Positions 24,261 through 35,063 of a DNA stretch of 64,000 nt are shown piece by piece. How positions within the stretch are numbered: position 1 is the first letter of the stretch; each line of letters opens with the position of its first letter. The notes beneath the pieces are model-generated. The model was given only the letters and a program-made list of their open reading frames with translations. It had not been told where the DNA came from and did not search any database. This DNA comes from Flaviaestuariibacter flavus. GTDB taxonomy: Bacteria; Bacteroidota; Bacteroidia; Chitinophagales; Chitinophagaceae. A program made the translations under genes and the position numbers. Location of the stretch: contig NZ_SJZI01000042.1 in assembly GCF_004337505.1 (NCBI RefSeq), forward strand, positions 544,388 through 608,387, read 5' to 3'.

Positions 24261-25616
24261 ATGGATACTACACTCTCCTCCCGCACCGAAACCGAATCGA
24301 TCGTGCAGGACAACCTCGACTACACCCTTTTTTCGTGGAGCAAGCAGAAGGGCATCAGCCCCATCGCGGTTAAATATGCCGAAGGCGTATACCTGTATGA
24401 CTACGAGGACAAGCGCTACCTCGATTTTTCGTCGGGCCTGATGAATGTCAATATCGGCCATGGCAACCAGCGGATCACGCAGGCCGTGGTGAAGCAAATG
24501 CAGGAGGTGGCCTACGTGACGCCGAGCTGCGCTACCAGGGCGAGGGGAGAGCTGGGCAAGAAGCTCGCAGAGATCTGCCCGGGTGATCTCAACAAAGCGT
24601 TCTTCACGCTCTGCGGCGCTACCTCCATCGACAACGCCCTGAAGCTCGCCCGTATTTATACGGGGCGGCACAAGATTCTATCCCGCTACCAGTCGTACCA
24701 CGGCGCATCTTATGGTGCGCTTTCGGCCGGCGGCGACCCGCGCAAGCTGCCCGCCGACGCGCAGCAGGCACCCAACTTCGTGCACGTTGACCTGCCCTAT
24801 GCCTATCGCTGGGAATATGGTGAGGAAAACCTTTTGAAAGAATGCCTGCAGCGATTCGAGCGCACCATCGCCTTTGAAGGGCCGGGAAATATCGCGGCCA
24901 TCCTGCTTGAAGGCGCATCCGGCTCGTCGGGCTGCTTCACGTACCCGAAAGGATTTCTCAAAGGCATCCGCTCACTTTGCGACAAGCACGGCATCCTCCT
25001 GATCATCGACGAGGTGATGAGCGGTTTTGGCCGTACCGGGAAGTGGTTTGGCTTTATGCACGAAGACATAGTGCCCGATATGGTGGCGATGGCGAAGGGT
25101 CTTACCTGCGGCTACCTGCCCTTTGGTTGCCTTATGGTCACCGACCGCATTGCCGCGAAGTTTGATGAGGCCATGCTGCCGCTTGGTCTTACCTATTCGG
25201 CGCACCCGGTTTGCTGCGCCGCCGCGCTGGAGACGCTGCAGGTTTATGAAGACGAAGGCCTCATCGAAAACACGGTGGCCATGGAAGCTTACCTGAATAG
25301 CCGGATCGAAGAGCTGCGGGCGAAGCATCCCAGCATCGGCGACTGGCGCAACCAGGGATTGCTTGGCTGCCTCGAGATCGTGAAAGACCGTGGCACACGC
25401 GAGCCGATGGCGCCCTTCAATGCAAAGCCGGAGGAGATGACCGTGATGAACAAAGTAGCGGCGAAGATCAAGGAGCTGGGCATGTACACCTTCGTGCGCT
25501 GGAATTACGTCTTCATCGCACCGCCGCTCTGTGTCACCAAAGAGCAGATCGATGAAGGCCTGGCCATCATCAGCGAAGCGCTGCAGATCGCAGACAGTAA
25601 TGTGCTGATGGGGTAA
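24261..25616 (+). CDS. Class III aminotransferase, probable beta-alanine/beta-aminoisobutyrate transaminase
   Basis: 451 residues from the ATG at 24261. PLP-dependent fold type I: DFSSGLMNVNIGHGNQ near the N-terminus, IDEVMSGFGRTGKW (PLP-binding Asp) and MAKGLTCGYLPFG with the Schiff-base Lys. The family includes beta-alanine:pyruvate, taurine and 4-aminobutyrate aminotransferases. Position between the semialdehyde dehydrogenase and the pyrimidine genes suggests it deaminates beta-alanine or beta-aminoisobutyrate. The substrate cannot be read from sequence alone. The last residues (MG) and the stop are part of a family E repeat word (GGGTAATAGGGCAATGG). Confidence 0.85.
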   Translation: MDTTLSSRTETESIVQDNLDYTLFSWSKQKGISPIAVKYAEGVYLYDYEDKRYLDFSSGLMNVNIGHGNQRITQAVVKQMQEVAYVTPSCATRARGELGKKLAEICPGDLNKAFFTLCGATSIDNALKLARIYTGRHKILSRYQSYHGASYGALSAGGDPRKLPADAQQAPNFVHVDLPYAYRWEYGEENLLKECLQRFERTIAFEGPGNIAAILLEGASGSSGCFTYPKGFLKGIRSLCDKHGILLIIDEVMSGFGRTGKWFGFMHEDIVPDMVAMAKGLTCGYLPFGCLMVTDRIAAKFDEAMLPLGLTYSAHPVCCAAALETLQVYEDEGLIENTVAMEAYLNSRIEELRAKHPSIGDWRNQGLLGCLEIVKDRGTREPMAPFNAKPEEMTVMNKVAAKIKELGMYTFVRWNYVFIAPPLCVTKEQIDEGLAIISEALQIADSNVLMG

Positions 25617-25719
25617 TAGGGCAATGGGGGTAATAAGCCACAAGAAGGATTACTGGGATGCTGGCTTTGCAAGGCTGCTTCTTCATTACCCCATTAGCCC
25701 ATTAGCCCATTACCCGATT
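25609..25719. repeat. Paired-arm intergenic repeat, family E (GGGTAATGGG words)
   Basis: Left arm 25609-25637 (GGGGTAATAGGGCAATGG, GGGGTAATAAG); right arm 25684-25719 (CATTACCCCATTAGCCC words). It covers the stop codon of the aminotransferase and nearly fills the 133-nt gap to the permease gene. Confidence 0.75.
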
Positions 25720-25749
25720 CTTCCATTCGATTGAACCCAAGACTATCCA

Positions 25750-27238
<1,489 letters not shown>

Positions 27239-27255
<17 letters not shown>

Positions 27256-28621
27256 GAACGGAAGAATCATCACGGCCTCCGATGATATGGTGGCCGATAT
27301 CCGCGTCGACGGCGAAACCATTACGGCCATCGGGCGCAACCTGCCGACTGATGGTGCCCGCGTGATCGACGCCGAAGGCCTGCTTGTATTCCCTGGTGGC
27401 ATCGATCCGCATGTGCATCTCGACATGCCTTTCATGGGCACGTTCTCCAGCGATTCCTACGAAACCGGCACGCGTGCGGCCCTGCATGGCGGCACCACTA
27501 CGGTCATTGATTTCATTCTGCAAAAGCAGGGCAGCTCCCTGAAAAGCGCCCTGGAAGAGTGGCAGTCGCGCGCCACCGGCACCGCGGTGGGCGATTACAG
27601 CTTTCATATGGCAGTGACCGATTTCAATGAAGAGACAAAAAAAGAAATCAGCCACTTTGTGGAAAATGAAGGTATCACCTCGTTCAAAACCTTCATGGCC
27701 TACAAGGGCGCCCTCATGATCGACGACCGGCAGATGGTGGGCCTCATGGAGGAAGTAAAGCGCTGCGGCGGCCTCGTGACCGTGCATGCCACCAACGGCG
27801 ATATGATCGACTACCTCGTGGCAAAGCACCGCGCCGAGGGAAAGCTGGCGCCATTGTACCACTACCTGTCGCAGCCCGAGGTGACCGAAGCCGAAGCCTC
27901 CGAGCGATTTGCTTCCATGAGCCGTTATACCGGTTGCCCCGGCTATATCGTTCACCTTACCTGCGAAGGTGCGCTCAACGCGATCCGCGAAGCAGCCAAG
28001 TGCAACCAGCATGTGTTTGTGGAAACCTGCATCCAATACCTGCTGCTCGATGCTTCCTTGTATGAAAAGGACTTCGAGGGCGCCAAGTGGGTGATGAGCC
28101 CGCCGCTGCGCGAAAAGAAAGACCAGGAAACACTCTGGGCCGGCATCAACCAGGGCCTTGTGAATGTGGTGGCCACAGATCATTGTCCGTTTAAGTGGGA
28201 GCAGAAGCTGATGGGCAAGGAGGATTTTTCCAAGATCCCCAACGGCCACCCGGCCATCGAGCACCGCTTCGAGTTGCTTTTCAGCGAAGGTGTGCAGCAG
28301 GGAAGGATCACCCTCAACAAATTCGTGGAGGTGGCCAGCACCAACGCGGCGAAGATCTTCGGCATGTTCCCCCGCAAGGGCACCATCGGCATCGGCTCCG
28401 ACGCCGACATTGTGCTGCTTGATCCTGATGAAGAGCACACGATCTCCGCCGACCGGCACAACATGAATGTCGACTACTCCGCCTACGAAGGCTGGAAACT
28501 GAAAGGGAAGGTGAAGACCGTAATTCTACGGGGGCAGGTGGCCGTGGACAACGGCACCTGCAGCGTACAAAAGGGTTATGGCCAGTTTATCAAACGCAAC
28601 AAAGTCACCGATCATATCTAG
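27239..28621 (+). CDS. hydA: Dihydropyrimidinase (D-hydantoinase)
   Basis: 460 residues from the ATG at 27239, which overlaps the permease gene; the frame upstream is non-homologous. An amidohydrolase with HxH metal ligands H58 and H60 (GGIDPHVHLDMP), the carboxylated Lys150 in SFKTFMAYKG, and a downstream metal Asp in VVATDHCPF. The enzyme opens 5,6-dihydrouracil or dihydrothymine to N-carbamoyl-beta-alanine or its methyl analogue. It acts in the cytosol. Second step of the reductive pathway. Confidence 0.93.
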
Positions 28622-28626
28622 CAACC

Positions 28627-28680
28627 AGAACTACTAAAACCTCTAAAACCTTTAGAACCTACAAGAACCTTTTAAAACCT
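28627..28680. repeat. Family C low-complexity repeat, single arm
   Basis: Five imperfect units of the type CTAAAACCTTTAGAACC fill the 63-nt gap between dihydropyrimidinase and beta-ureidopropionase, in one orientation. Confidence 0.65.
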
Positions 28681-28684
28681 GACT

Positions 28685-29551
28685 ATGCCCAGAATTATCA
28701 AATCCGGCCTCATCCAGATGAGCCTGCCGAAGACCGAAGGAGAGGGGACGATCCCCGAGATCATGGAAGCGATGGTGCAGAAGCACATCCCCCTTATTGA
28801 AAAAGCCGGCGAGCAGGGTGTTCAGATCCTGTGCATGCAGGAGATCTTTAATACGCCCTATTTCTGTCCGGGGCAGAACAAAGACTGGTATGCTTCCGCC
28901 GAGCCCGTGCCCGGCCCTACCGTATGGCGCATGGCCGAGTACGCAAAAAAGTACCAGATGGTGATGATCGTACCGATCTATGAGCGCGAGCAGGCCGGCG
29001 TGCTGTACAACACCGCCGCCGTGATCGACGCCGACGGCACCTACCTGGGCAAGTACCGTAAGAACCACATTCCGCACACCTCCGGTTTCTGGGAGAAATT
29101 CTTCTTCAAGCCCGGCAACCTCGGCTACCCGGTGTTCCAGACGCGTTATGCCAAGGTGGGCGTGTATATCTGTTACGACCGGCACTTCCCCGACGGCGCG
29201 CGGGTGCTGGGGCTTAATGGCGCCGAGATCGTGTATAATCCTTCCGCAACGGTAGCGGGTCTTTCGCAATACCTCTGGAAGCTGGAACAGCCGGCGCATG
29301 CCGCCGCCAACGGCTATTTCATGGGCTGCATCAACCGCGTGGGCACCGAAGCGCCCTGGAACCTCGGTAAGTTCTACGGCTCCTCCTATTTCGTGGATCC
29401 GCGCGGGCAGATTTTCGCGCAGGCATCGGAAGACCAGGACGAGTTGCTGGTAGCTGAATTCGACCTCGACATGATCGAGGAAGTGCGCGCCACCTGGCAG
29501 TTCTTCCGCGACCGCCGGCCCGAAACCTACGAGAAGCTCGTGGAGTTATAA
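28685..29551 (+). CDS. Beta-ureidopropionase (N-carbamoyl-beta-alanine amidohydrolase)
   Basis: 288 residues; nitrilase superfamily. The catalytic triad is visible: E53 (CMQEIFNTPYF), K126 (KYRKNHIPH) and C163 (VYICYDRHFPD). The wording around it, notably NTPYFCPGQN and YFMGCINRVGTE, is that of beta-ureidopropionases rather than omega-amidases. It releases CO2 and ammonia from N-carbamoyl-beta-alanine to give beta-alanine. Third step of the pathway, following dihydropyrimidinase. Confidence 0.92.
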   Translation: MPRIIKSGLIQMSLPKTEGEGTIPEIMEAMVQKHIPLIEKAGEQGVQILCMQEIFNTPYFCPGQNKDWYASAEPVPGPTVWRMAEYAKKYQMVMIVPIYEREQAGVLYNTAAVIDADGTYLGKYRKNHIPHTSGFWEKFFFKPGNLGYPVFQTRYAKVGVYICYDRHFPDGARVLGLNGAEIVYNPSATVAGLSQYLWKLEQPAHAAANGYFMGCINRVGTEAPWNLGKFYGSSYFVDPRGQIFAQASEDQDELLVAEFDLDMIEEVRATWQFFRDRRPETYEKLVEL

Positions 29552-29622
29552 TCTGATTATCTACAATCTGGAAATCTGGAATTTGTTATCACAGCAGAAT
29601 CCAGATTCAAAGATTCCAGATC
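29551..29622. repeat. Paired-arm intergenic repeat, family F (AATCTGGAAATC words)
   Basis: Left arm AATCTGGAAATCTGGAATTTG (about 29565-29585) and right arm AATCCAGATTCAAAGATTCC (29599-29618). The element starts immediately after the beta-ureidopropionase stop and ends 13 nt before the preT ATG. Confidence 0.7.
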
Positions 29623-29634
29623 AAAACAGTCTTT

Positions 29635-31017
29635 ATGGCCATATCCAACAATCGGCTCACCGCAGCTGAATATGAACGCAACTTTTCCGATGTGCACCCG
29701 CCCTTCGACGGCCGCGAGTCCGCGCTGGTGGAAGCCAACCGCTGCCTGATGTGCTACGATGCGCCCTGCATGAAGAGTTGTCCCACCAGTATCGATATCC
29801 CGAAGTTCATTCACCAGATCACCACCGATAACGTAAAGGGTTCGGCGCATACGATCCTGCAAAGCAATATCATGGGCGCCGGCTGCTCGCGTGTGTGCCC
29901 GGTGGAAAAGCTCTGCGAAGGTTCCTGTGTCTATAATTTCCTCCACGAGGCACCGATTCCGATCGCGAAGCTGCAACGCTACTCCACCGAAATGGCGATG
30001 CAGCGACAGTGGCAGCTGTTTACCCGCAAGCCCGAAACCGGCAAGCGGGTCGCTATTGTAGGTGCGGGGCCGGCGGGTCTTTCCTGTGCCCACGTGCTGG
30101 CGCGCGAGGGTGTGGACGTTACCATTTTTGAAAAGGAAGAAAGCGGCGGCGGCCTTATGACCTATGGCATCGCTGCTTATAAAGTGACGCCTGAATTCTG
30201 CCGGGAGGAAGTGGAATACATCACCTCCATCGGTGGCATTACGATCCGTTACGGCCAGGAGCTGGGCCGCTCCATCAGCCTTACACAACTGCGTGCGGAA
30301 TACGATGCGGTTTTCCTTGGCTTCGGTGTCGGCCTTGCCCGCCGCCTCGATATTCCCGGCGAGGACCTGGAAGGCGTGGTGGATGCGATCTCGTTCATTT
30401 ACGGGCTCCGTACGCAACCCCTGGCGCAGACGCCGGTCGGCGACCGGGTGATTGTGATCGGCCTCGGTATGACCGCCATCGACGCGGCCACCCAGGCAAA
30501 GCGGCTTGGCGCCAAAGAGGTAACGATCGTTTACCGCCGCACGCGCGCCGAAATGCCCTGCACGCAGGTAGAGCTCGACCTGGCTTTACTGGATGGCTGC
30601 AAGGTGCTTTGGCTGGCCGCGCCGGAGGAAGTGCTCGGAACTGACGGTGCCGTTACGGGGTTGCGCTGCAGCCAGATGCGGCTGGGCGAGCCGGATGCCT
30701 CCGGCCGCCGCGCGCCCGTTCACTCGGGCGAGGAGTTCGTGCTCGAAGCCGATATGGTGATCAAGGCCGCGGGGCAAACACCTTTCGAGGAAATGGTGGA
30801 AGCCTGCGACCTGCAGCATACCGGCGGCAAAGTTGCCGTTAGCGGCAACGTAACGAGCATCGGCGGCGTCTTCGCCGGCGGCGACTGCGTCAATGGCGGG
30901 CGCGAGGTGGTGGATGCGGTGCAGGCCGGCAAGGACGGTGCCGCCGCGATCATGGAATTCCTCGGCCTTCATGCTGAAGTAAAGAAAAATGTACCCACAC
31001 CCGAAGCGATCATCTGA
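29635..31017 (+). CDS. preT: Dihydropyrimidine dehydrogenase, FAD/NAD(P)-binding subunit PreT
   Basis: 460 residues. The N-terminal 4Fe-4S region has two Cys clusters (CLMCYDAPCMKSCP and CSRVCPVEKLCEGSC). An FAD Rossmann motif follows (VGAGPAGLSCAHVLAREG, about residue 140), then an NAD(P) Rossmann motif (VIVIGLGMTAIDAATQAKRL) and a GltD-like C-terminal FAD segment (GGVFAGGDCVNGG). It passes electrons from NAD(P)H to PreA, as in E. coli PreTA. Separate subunits are typical of bacteria; the mammalian enzyme is a fusion. PreA lies 70 nt downstream. Confidence 0.92.
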   Translation: MAISNNRLTAAEYERNFSDVHPPFDGRESALVEANRCLMCYDAPCMKSCPTSIDIPKFIHQITTDNVKGSAHTILQSNIMGAGCSRVCPVEKLCEGSCVYNFLHEAPIPIAKLQRYSTEMAMQRQWQLFTRKPETGKRVAIVGAGPAGLSCAHVLAREGVDVTIFEKEESGGGLMTYGIAAYKVTPEFCREEVEYITSIGGITIRYGQELGRSISLTQLRAEYDAVFLGFGVGLARRLDIPGEDLEGVVDAISFIYGLRTQPLAQTPVGDRVIVIGLGMTAIDAATQAKRLGAKEVTIVYRRTRAEMPCTQVELDLALLDGCKVLWLAAPEEVLGTDGAVTGLRCSQMRLGEPDASGRRAPVHSGEEFVLEADMVIKAAGQTPFEEMVEACDLQHTGGKVAVSGNVTSIGGVFAGGDCVNGGREVVDAVQAGKDGAAAIMEFLGLHAEVKKNVPTPEAII

Positions 31018-31054
31018 AGGGATGACCGTATTTATACTGTAGGTATTAGCGTTT

Positions 31055-31078
31055 TAAATCAGACATCCGACATCAAAA
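31055..31078. repeat. Family A repeat, single arm
   Basis: AAATCAGACATCCGACATC between preT and preA; one arm only. Confidence 0.5.
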
Positions 31079-31087
31079 GATATTTTT

Positions 31088-32356
31088 ATGGCCGATATAT
31101 CCGCAAACTTCCTGGGCATCAAGTCGCCCAATCCCTTCTGGCTCGCATCGGCGCCGCCTACCGATAAGCTCACCAACGTGCTCCGGGCCTTTGAGGCCGG
31201 CTGGGGCGGCGTGGTGTGGAAGACGCTGGGCTCGCAGGTGAAGAACGTTTCCTCGCGCTATTCGGCCGTCAACTACGGCGGCCACAAGGTAATGGGCTTC
31301 AACAACATCGAGCTTATTTCCGACCGCCCGCTGGAGCTGAATCTCCGCGAAATCCGCGAAGCCATCCGCCTCTTCCCCGACCGCGCTATGATCGTGTCGC
31401 TGATGGCCGACAACGACCGCGAAAGCTGGCACGAGCTGATCAAAAAAGTAGAAGACACCGGCGCGCACGGCTTCGAGCTCAACTTCGGCTGCCCGCACGG
31501 CATGACCGAGCGCGGTATGGGTGCCTCGGTAGGGCAGGATCCCGAGATTGCGCGCATGGTGGTGGAATGGGTGATGGAGAAAGCCACCATACCTGTCATT
31601 ACCAAGCTCACACCAAACGTGCATTCAGTGGTGCCCACCGGCAAAGCCTGCGTGGAAGCGGGCACCAACGCACTCTCACTGATCAATACCATCCAGTCGG
31701 TGACCGGCATTGACCTCGACACCTTTGTGCCCAATCCGTACGTGGCGGGGCATTCGGTGTTCGGCGGTTATTGCGGTCCTGCGGTGAAGCCCATCGCACT
31801 CAAGTTCCTGGCCACCATTTCGCAAAACCCGGTCACGCGCACCGTGCCTATCTCAGGCATCGGCGGCATCAGCACCTGGAAGGACGCGGTGGAATTCATG
31901 CTCCTGGGTGCCACCACCGTGCAGGTGTGCACAGCCGCCATGACCCATGGCTTCCGCATCGTGGAAGATCTCTGCGAAGGCCTGAGCAACTGGATGGACG
32001 AGAAAGGCTTCGGCACCATCGAAGATTTTATCGGGAAGTCGGTGCCCACGCTTACCCGCTGGGAGGAGCTCGACATCAACTACCACCACATTGCCAGCAT
32101 CGACCCTGATAAGTGCATTCACTGCGGCCTTTGCTACATCACCTGCGAGGACACCTCGCACCAGGCCATCAACCTGGAATACGGCAAGCCATTCAACAAC
32201 TACTCGGTGAAGAAAGACGATTGCGTGGGCTGCAACCTGTGCCAGCTCGTGTGCCCGGTAGACGGCTGCATCACCATGAAGGTGGAGCGCAAGGCGCCGG
32301 AGTATGTCAACTGGACGGACTTCCAGCGCCTGGGGATGCCCCTTAACGACCATTAG
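31088..32356 (+). CDS. preA: Dihydropyrimidine dehydrogenase, FMN/Fe-S catalytic subunit PreA
   Basis: 422 residues. A dihydroorotate dehydrogenase-like FMN barrel with the active-site loop NFGCPHGMTERGMG. Cys135 in that loop lines up with the general-acid Cys of mammalian dihydropyrimidine dehydrogenase. The C-terminal ferredoxin domain has two 4Fe-4S motifs (CIHCGLCYITC and CVGCNLCQLVCP). It reduces uracil or thymine to the 5,6-dihydro form with electrons from PreT. Last gene of the cluster, followed by a terminator. Confidence 0.94.
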   Translation: MADISANFLGIKSPNPFWLASAPPTDKLTNVLRAFEAGWGGVVWKTLGSQVKNVSSRYSAVNYGGHKVMGFNNIELISDRPLELNLREIREAIRLFPDRAMIVSLMADNDRESWHELIKKVEDTGAHGFELNFGCPHGMTERGMGASVGQDPEIARMVVEWVMEKATIPVITKLTPNVHSVVPTGKACVEAGTNALSLINTIQSVTGIDLDTFVPNPYVAGHSVFGGYCGPAVKPIALKFLATISQNPVTRTVPISGIGGISTWKDAVEFMLLGATTVQVCTAAMTHGFRIVEDLCEGLSNWMDEKGFGTIEDFIGKSVPTLTRWEELDINYHHIASIDPDKCIHCGLCYITCEDTSHQAINLEYGKPFNNYSVKKDDCVGCNLCQLVCPVDGCITMKVERKAPEYVNWTDFQRLGMPLNDH

Positions 32357-32389
32357 GGGGGCGCCGGCGGGATCGTTGTTCATGAATTT

Positions 32390-32414
32390 AAAGGGAAGCT
32401 TGCTTCCCTTTTGT
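32390..32414 (+). terminator. Terminator of the pyrimidine catabolic cluster
   Basis: AAAGGGAAGC / GCTTCCCTTT with a 2-nt centre and T residues, 34 nt after the preA stop. Confidence 0.82.
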
Positions 32415-32419
32415 TTGCC

Positions 32420-32777
32420 CGATGCGCCGGTGCGCCGCCGGCCGGGAGACCGGTTATGCCTCCCTGCGAGTTTTCCACAAGGCGCTTTTTTGTGCTGTCC
32501 GGGCGCCATCGGTTTGCCTGCAAAGGCCGCCCAAAACGGGAGCGGGAGAACTGGATTTTCCAAAAAACCGGGGCAGAATAGTTACGAACAAAAGTTGTGC
32601 ACAACCGGGGTGCGGCTGGGGAAAAAAGGGGAATTTTGTGGGTTAGCTGCCCAAACCCGTGAATAGAGCCGGTTAGCCGGTGGAAAACGTGGTGCATTGC
32701 CTGTGCATGATTATTTATGTATGTGGACTGTTACCGCCCCTTCCGGCCCCGCTATATTCGTTGACTGACATTAACAC
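32420..32777. other. Gene-free region before dnaB with DnaA-box-like words
   Basis: No coding signal is convincing here. The region holds TTTTCCACAA (32471-32480), TTTTCCAAAA (32556-32565), the 12-bp palindrome GTTGTGCACAAC (32594-32605), TTTTGTGGGTTA (32635-32646) and GTGGAAAAC (32680-32688). A modest A/T stretch follows (TGATTATTTATGTATG). Several words are one or two bases from the DnaA box TTATCCACA or its complement. Origin, or an autoregulatory/DnaA-bound region, are both possible. Confidence 0.35.
32753..32760 (+). promoter_or_regulatory. -7-like element of dnaB
   Basis: TATATTCG, one base off TAnnTTTG, with TTA instead of TTG exactly 19 nt upstream; 17 nt before the ATG. Confidence 0.45.
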
Positions 32778-34337
32778 ATGGATCTGACCAACCGCAATAT
32801 AGACCGCAAGAATCGCCGCAAAGCCCCACTTGATCTCAGTACCATGGTATACGGTAAGGTGCCGCCCCAGGCCAAAGAGCTGGAGGAGGCCGTGCTCGGT
32901 GCCGTTATGCTGGAGAAGGGCGCCTTTGACGCCGTAGTTGAAATTCTGAAGCCGGAGTGCTTTTACGTAGATGCACACCAGAAAATCTTCCGCGCCATGA
33001 AATCGCTGGCCAATAAAAGCCAGCCCATCGATATCCTGACCGTTGTTGAGGAACTCCGTTCGATGGAGGAGCTCGACCTCGTAGGCGGCCCGTACTATAT
33101 CACCAAGCTGACCAATATGGTGGTGTCTTCGGCTAACATCGAGGCGCATGCGCGGATCATCCTGCAAAAATTCATTCAGCGCGAGCTGATCCGCATTTCC
33201 GGAGAGATCATCGGTGAGGCCTACGAGGATTCGGCCGACGTATTCGACCTGCTCGACCAGGCCGAGAGCCGCATCTACGAAGTGACCTCGACCCACCTGC
33301 GCAACTCCTACGAGTCGATCGATTCGGTGCTGGTGAAAACCATCCAGCGCATCGAGGACCTGCGCCACCAGAACGCTGATATCACGGGTGTTCCCAGCGG
33401 TTTCCCGTCGATCGACAAGGTGACCTACGGCTGGCAGAACACCGACCTGATCATCCTCGCCGCCCGACCGGCCGTGGGTAAAACGGCCTTCGCCCTCAAC
33501 CTGGCGCGCAATGCCGCCCTCGACCCGCGCAAGCAGACGCCGGTAGCCGTGTTCTCGCTTGAAATGGGCGCGGCCCAGCTGGTACAGCGTATCCTCTCGG
33601 CCGAAAGCGAGATCTTCCTCGAGAAGATCTCCCGCGGTAAACTCGAAGAGCACGAGATGAAGCAGCTTTATGCCAAGGGCATCCAGCGCCTCGCACAGGC
33701 GCCCATCTTCATCGACGACACGCCGGCCCTCAACATTTTCGAACTGCGCGCCAAGTGCCGCCGCCTGAAGAACATCAACAAGATCGGCTTTATCATCATC
33801 GACTACCTGCAGCTGATGAGCGGTGGCGGTGAAGGAAAAAATACCAACCGCGAACAGGAGATCTCGACCATCTCGCGCTCGCTCAAAGGCCTCGCCAAGG
33901 AACTGCAGGTGCCGATCATCGCCCTGTCGCAGCTCTCCCGTGAAGTGGAAAAGCGGAAAGACGGCAACAAGATGCCGCAGCTCTCCGACCTTCGCGAATC
34001 GGGTGCCATCGAACAGGATGCCGACATGGTGTGCTTTATTTACCGACCCGAATACTACGATGTGACGCAGAACGAAATGGGCGAAAGCAATAAAGGCGAG
34101 ACCCACATCCGGATTGCCAAGCACCGTAACGGCTCGCTTGAAACCATCGTATTGCACGCCCGTCTCGAGATCCAGCGTTTCTACGACAATAACGACGGTG
34201 GAATGGGCGGACCGCAACTCCCCGGCGCCTGGAAGCCCGTTTCCGGCGACGATGCCGGCGGCGCGGGTGCCCGCATGTTCATCCAGACCGGCTCCAAGAT
34301 GAACCAGTTCAGCGACGATGACGACGCGCCCTTCTAG
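32778..34337 (+). CDS. dnaB: Replicative DNA helicase DnaB
   Basis: 519 residues. The N-terminal helical domain (AKELEEAVLGAVMLEKGAFD) is followed by a linker and the RecA-like domain. The Walker A motif ARPAVGKTAFALN is near residues 227-239, Walker B is FIIIDYLQLMSG, and the later motif SQLSREVEKRKDG and the arginine-rich LSDLRESGAIEQDAD are intact. The hexamer unwinds DNA at the replication fork. No intein is present. The C-terminal 40 residues are low-complexity Gly/Asp-rich. RsmE starts 3 nt after the stop, so they are probably cotranscribed. Confidence 0.97.
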   Translation: MDLTNRNIDRKNRRKAPLDLSTMVYGKVPPQAKELEEAVLGAVMLEKGAFDAVVEILKPECFYVDAHQKIFRAMKSLANKSQPIDILTVVEELRSMEELDLVGGPYYITKLTNMVVSSANIEAHARIILQKFIQRELIRISGEIIGEAYEDSADVFDLLDQAESRIYEVTSTHLRNSYESIDSVLVKTIQRIEDLRHQNADITGVPSGFPSIDKVTYGWQNTDLIILAARPAVGKTAFALNLARNAALDPRKQTPVAVFSLEMGAAQLVQRILSAESEIFLEKISRGKLEEHEMKQLYAKGIQRLAQAPIFIDDTPALNIFELRAKCRRLKNINKIGFIIIDYLQLMSGGGEGKNTNREQEISTISRSLKGLAKELQVPIIALSQLSREVEKRKDGNKMPQLSDLRESGAIEQDADMVCFIYRPEYYDVTQNEMGESNKGETHIRIAKHRNGSLETIVLHARLEIQRFYDNNDGGMGGPQLPGAWKPVSGDDAGGAGARMFIQTGSKMNQFSDDDDAPF

Positions 34338-34339
34338 AC

Positions 34340-35032
34340 ATGGCTTTACCGTATTTCTACATAGAGACGCTTGACAGTAACGACGTGCAGCTCGACGAAC
34401 CAACGTCGAAGCACGTCGTTTCCGTTTTGCGGATGACGAAAGGGGAGGAGCTACTGCTTACCGATGGCAAAGGCCTAAAGGCCCGCGCGGTGATTGAAGA
34501 CGACAACCGAAAGCGCTGCGCGGTGCGGATCGTGGAGCGGCACACCGAAGCGCCGCTGCGCCCGCATATAACCGTCGCTATTTCGCTGGTGAAGAATGCC
34601 GCCCGCTTCGAGTGGTTCCTGGAAAAAGCCACCGAGATCGGCGTCAGCGAAATCATCCCGCTGGTCTGCGCCCGCACCGAGAAGGAAAAGTTTCGCGCCG
34701 ATCGCCTGCAGGGAATATTACAGTCGGCCATGCTGCAGTCGCAACAATGCTGGATGCCGCTGCTCCGTGAGCCGCTGCCCTTCAGCCAGGTGCTTGCTGC
34801 GCCAGTTGCCCAGCGCTTTATCGCACACTGCGCGGAAAATGAAAAGCGTCCGCTGCAAGGCGCCCTCACCTCCGGAGATCGACTGATCCTGGTGGGGCCG
34901 GAGGGCGATTTTACCCACAGGGAAATCGACGATGCGCTTGCTGCCGGCTTCGTTCCCGTGAGCCTCGGCGAAACGCGCCTGCGTACCGAAACCGCCGGAA
35001 TGGTGGCGGCGGTGCTGCTGCGCAACCTGTAA
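34340..35032 (+). CDS. rsmE: 16S rRNA (uracil-1498-N3)-methyltransferase
   Basis: 230 residues. A PUA-like N-terminal domain (KHVVSVLRMTKGEELLLTDG) and a SPOUT knot at the C-terminus (LVGPEGDFTHREIDDA and SLGETRLRTETAGMVA). It methylates U1498 in the decoding region of 16S rRNA with S-adenosylmethionine. Two nucleotides separate it from dnaB. Confidence 0.95.
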   Translation: MALPYFYIETLDSNDVQLDEPTSKHVVSVLRMTKGEELLLTDGKGLKARAVIEDDNRKRCAVRIVERHTEAPLRPHITVAISLVKNAARFEWFLEKATEIGVSEIIPLVCARTEKEKFRADRLQGILQSAMLQSQQCWMPLLREPLPFSQVLAAPVAQRFIAHCAENEKRPLQGALTSGDRLILVGPEGDFTHREIDDALAAGFVPVSLGETRLRTETAGMVAAVLLRNL

Positions 35033-35063
35033 AAAAGAACGCAGATCATAAGGATCTGCGTTC
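35031..35063 (-). terminator. Terminator of the TerC-family gene
   Basis: On the minus strand GAACGCAGATC / GATCTGCGTTC (11 bp, 5-nt loop) runs into six T residues. It uses a family H repeat arm as its stem. It also starts 4 nt after the rsmE stop on the other strand. Confidence 0.75.

Noticed and set aside
32422..32646. Small frame of about 74 codons before dnaB
   Set aside because: Cys/Arg-rich, no initiation signals and overlaps other equally long frames; better explained as non-coding.
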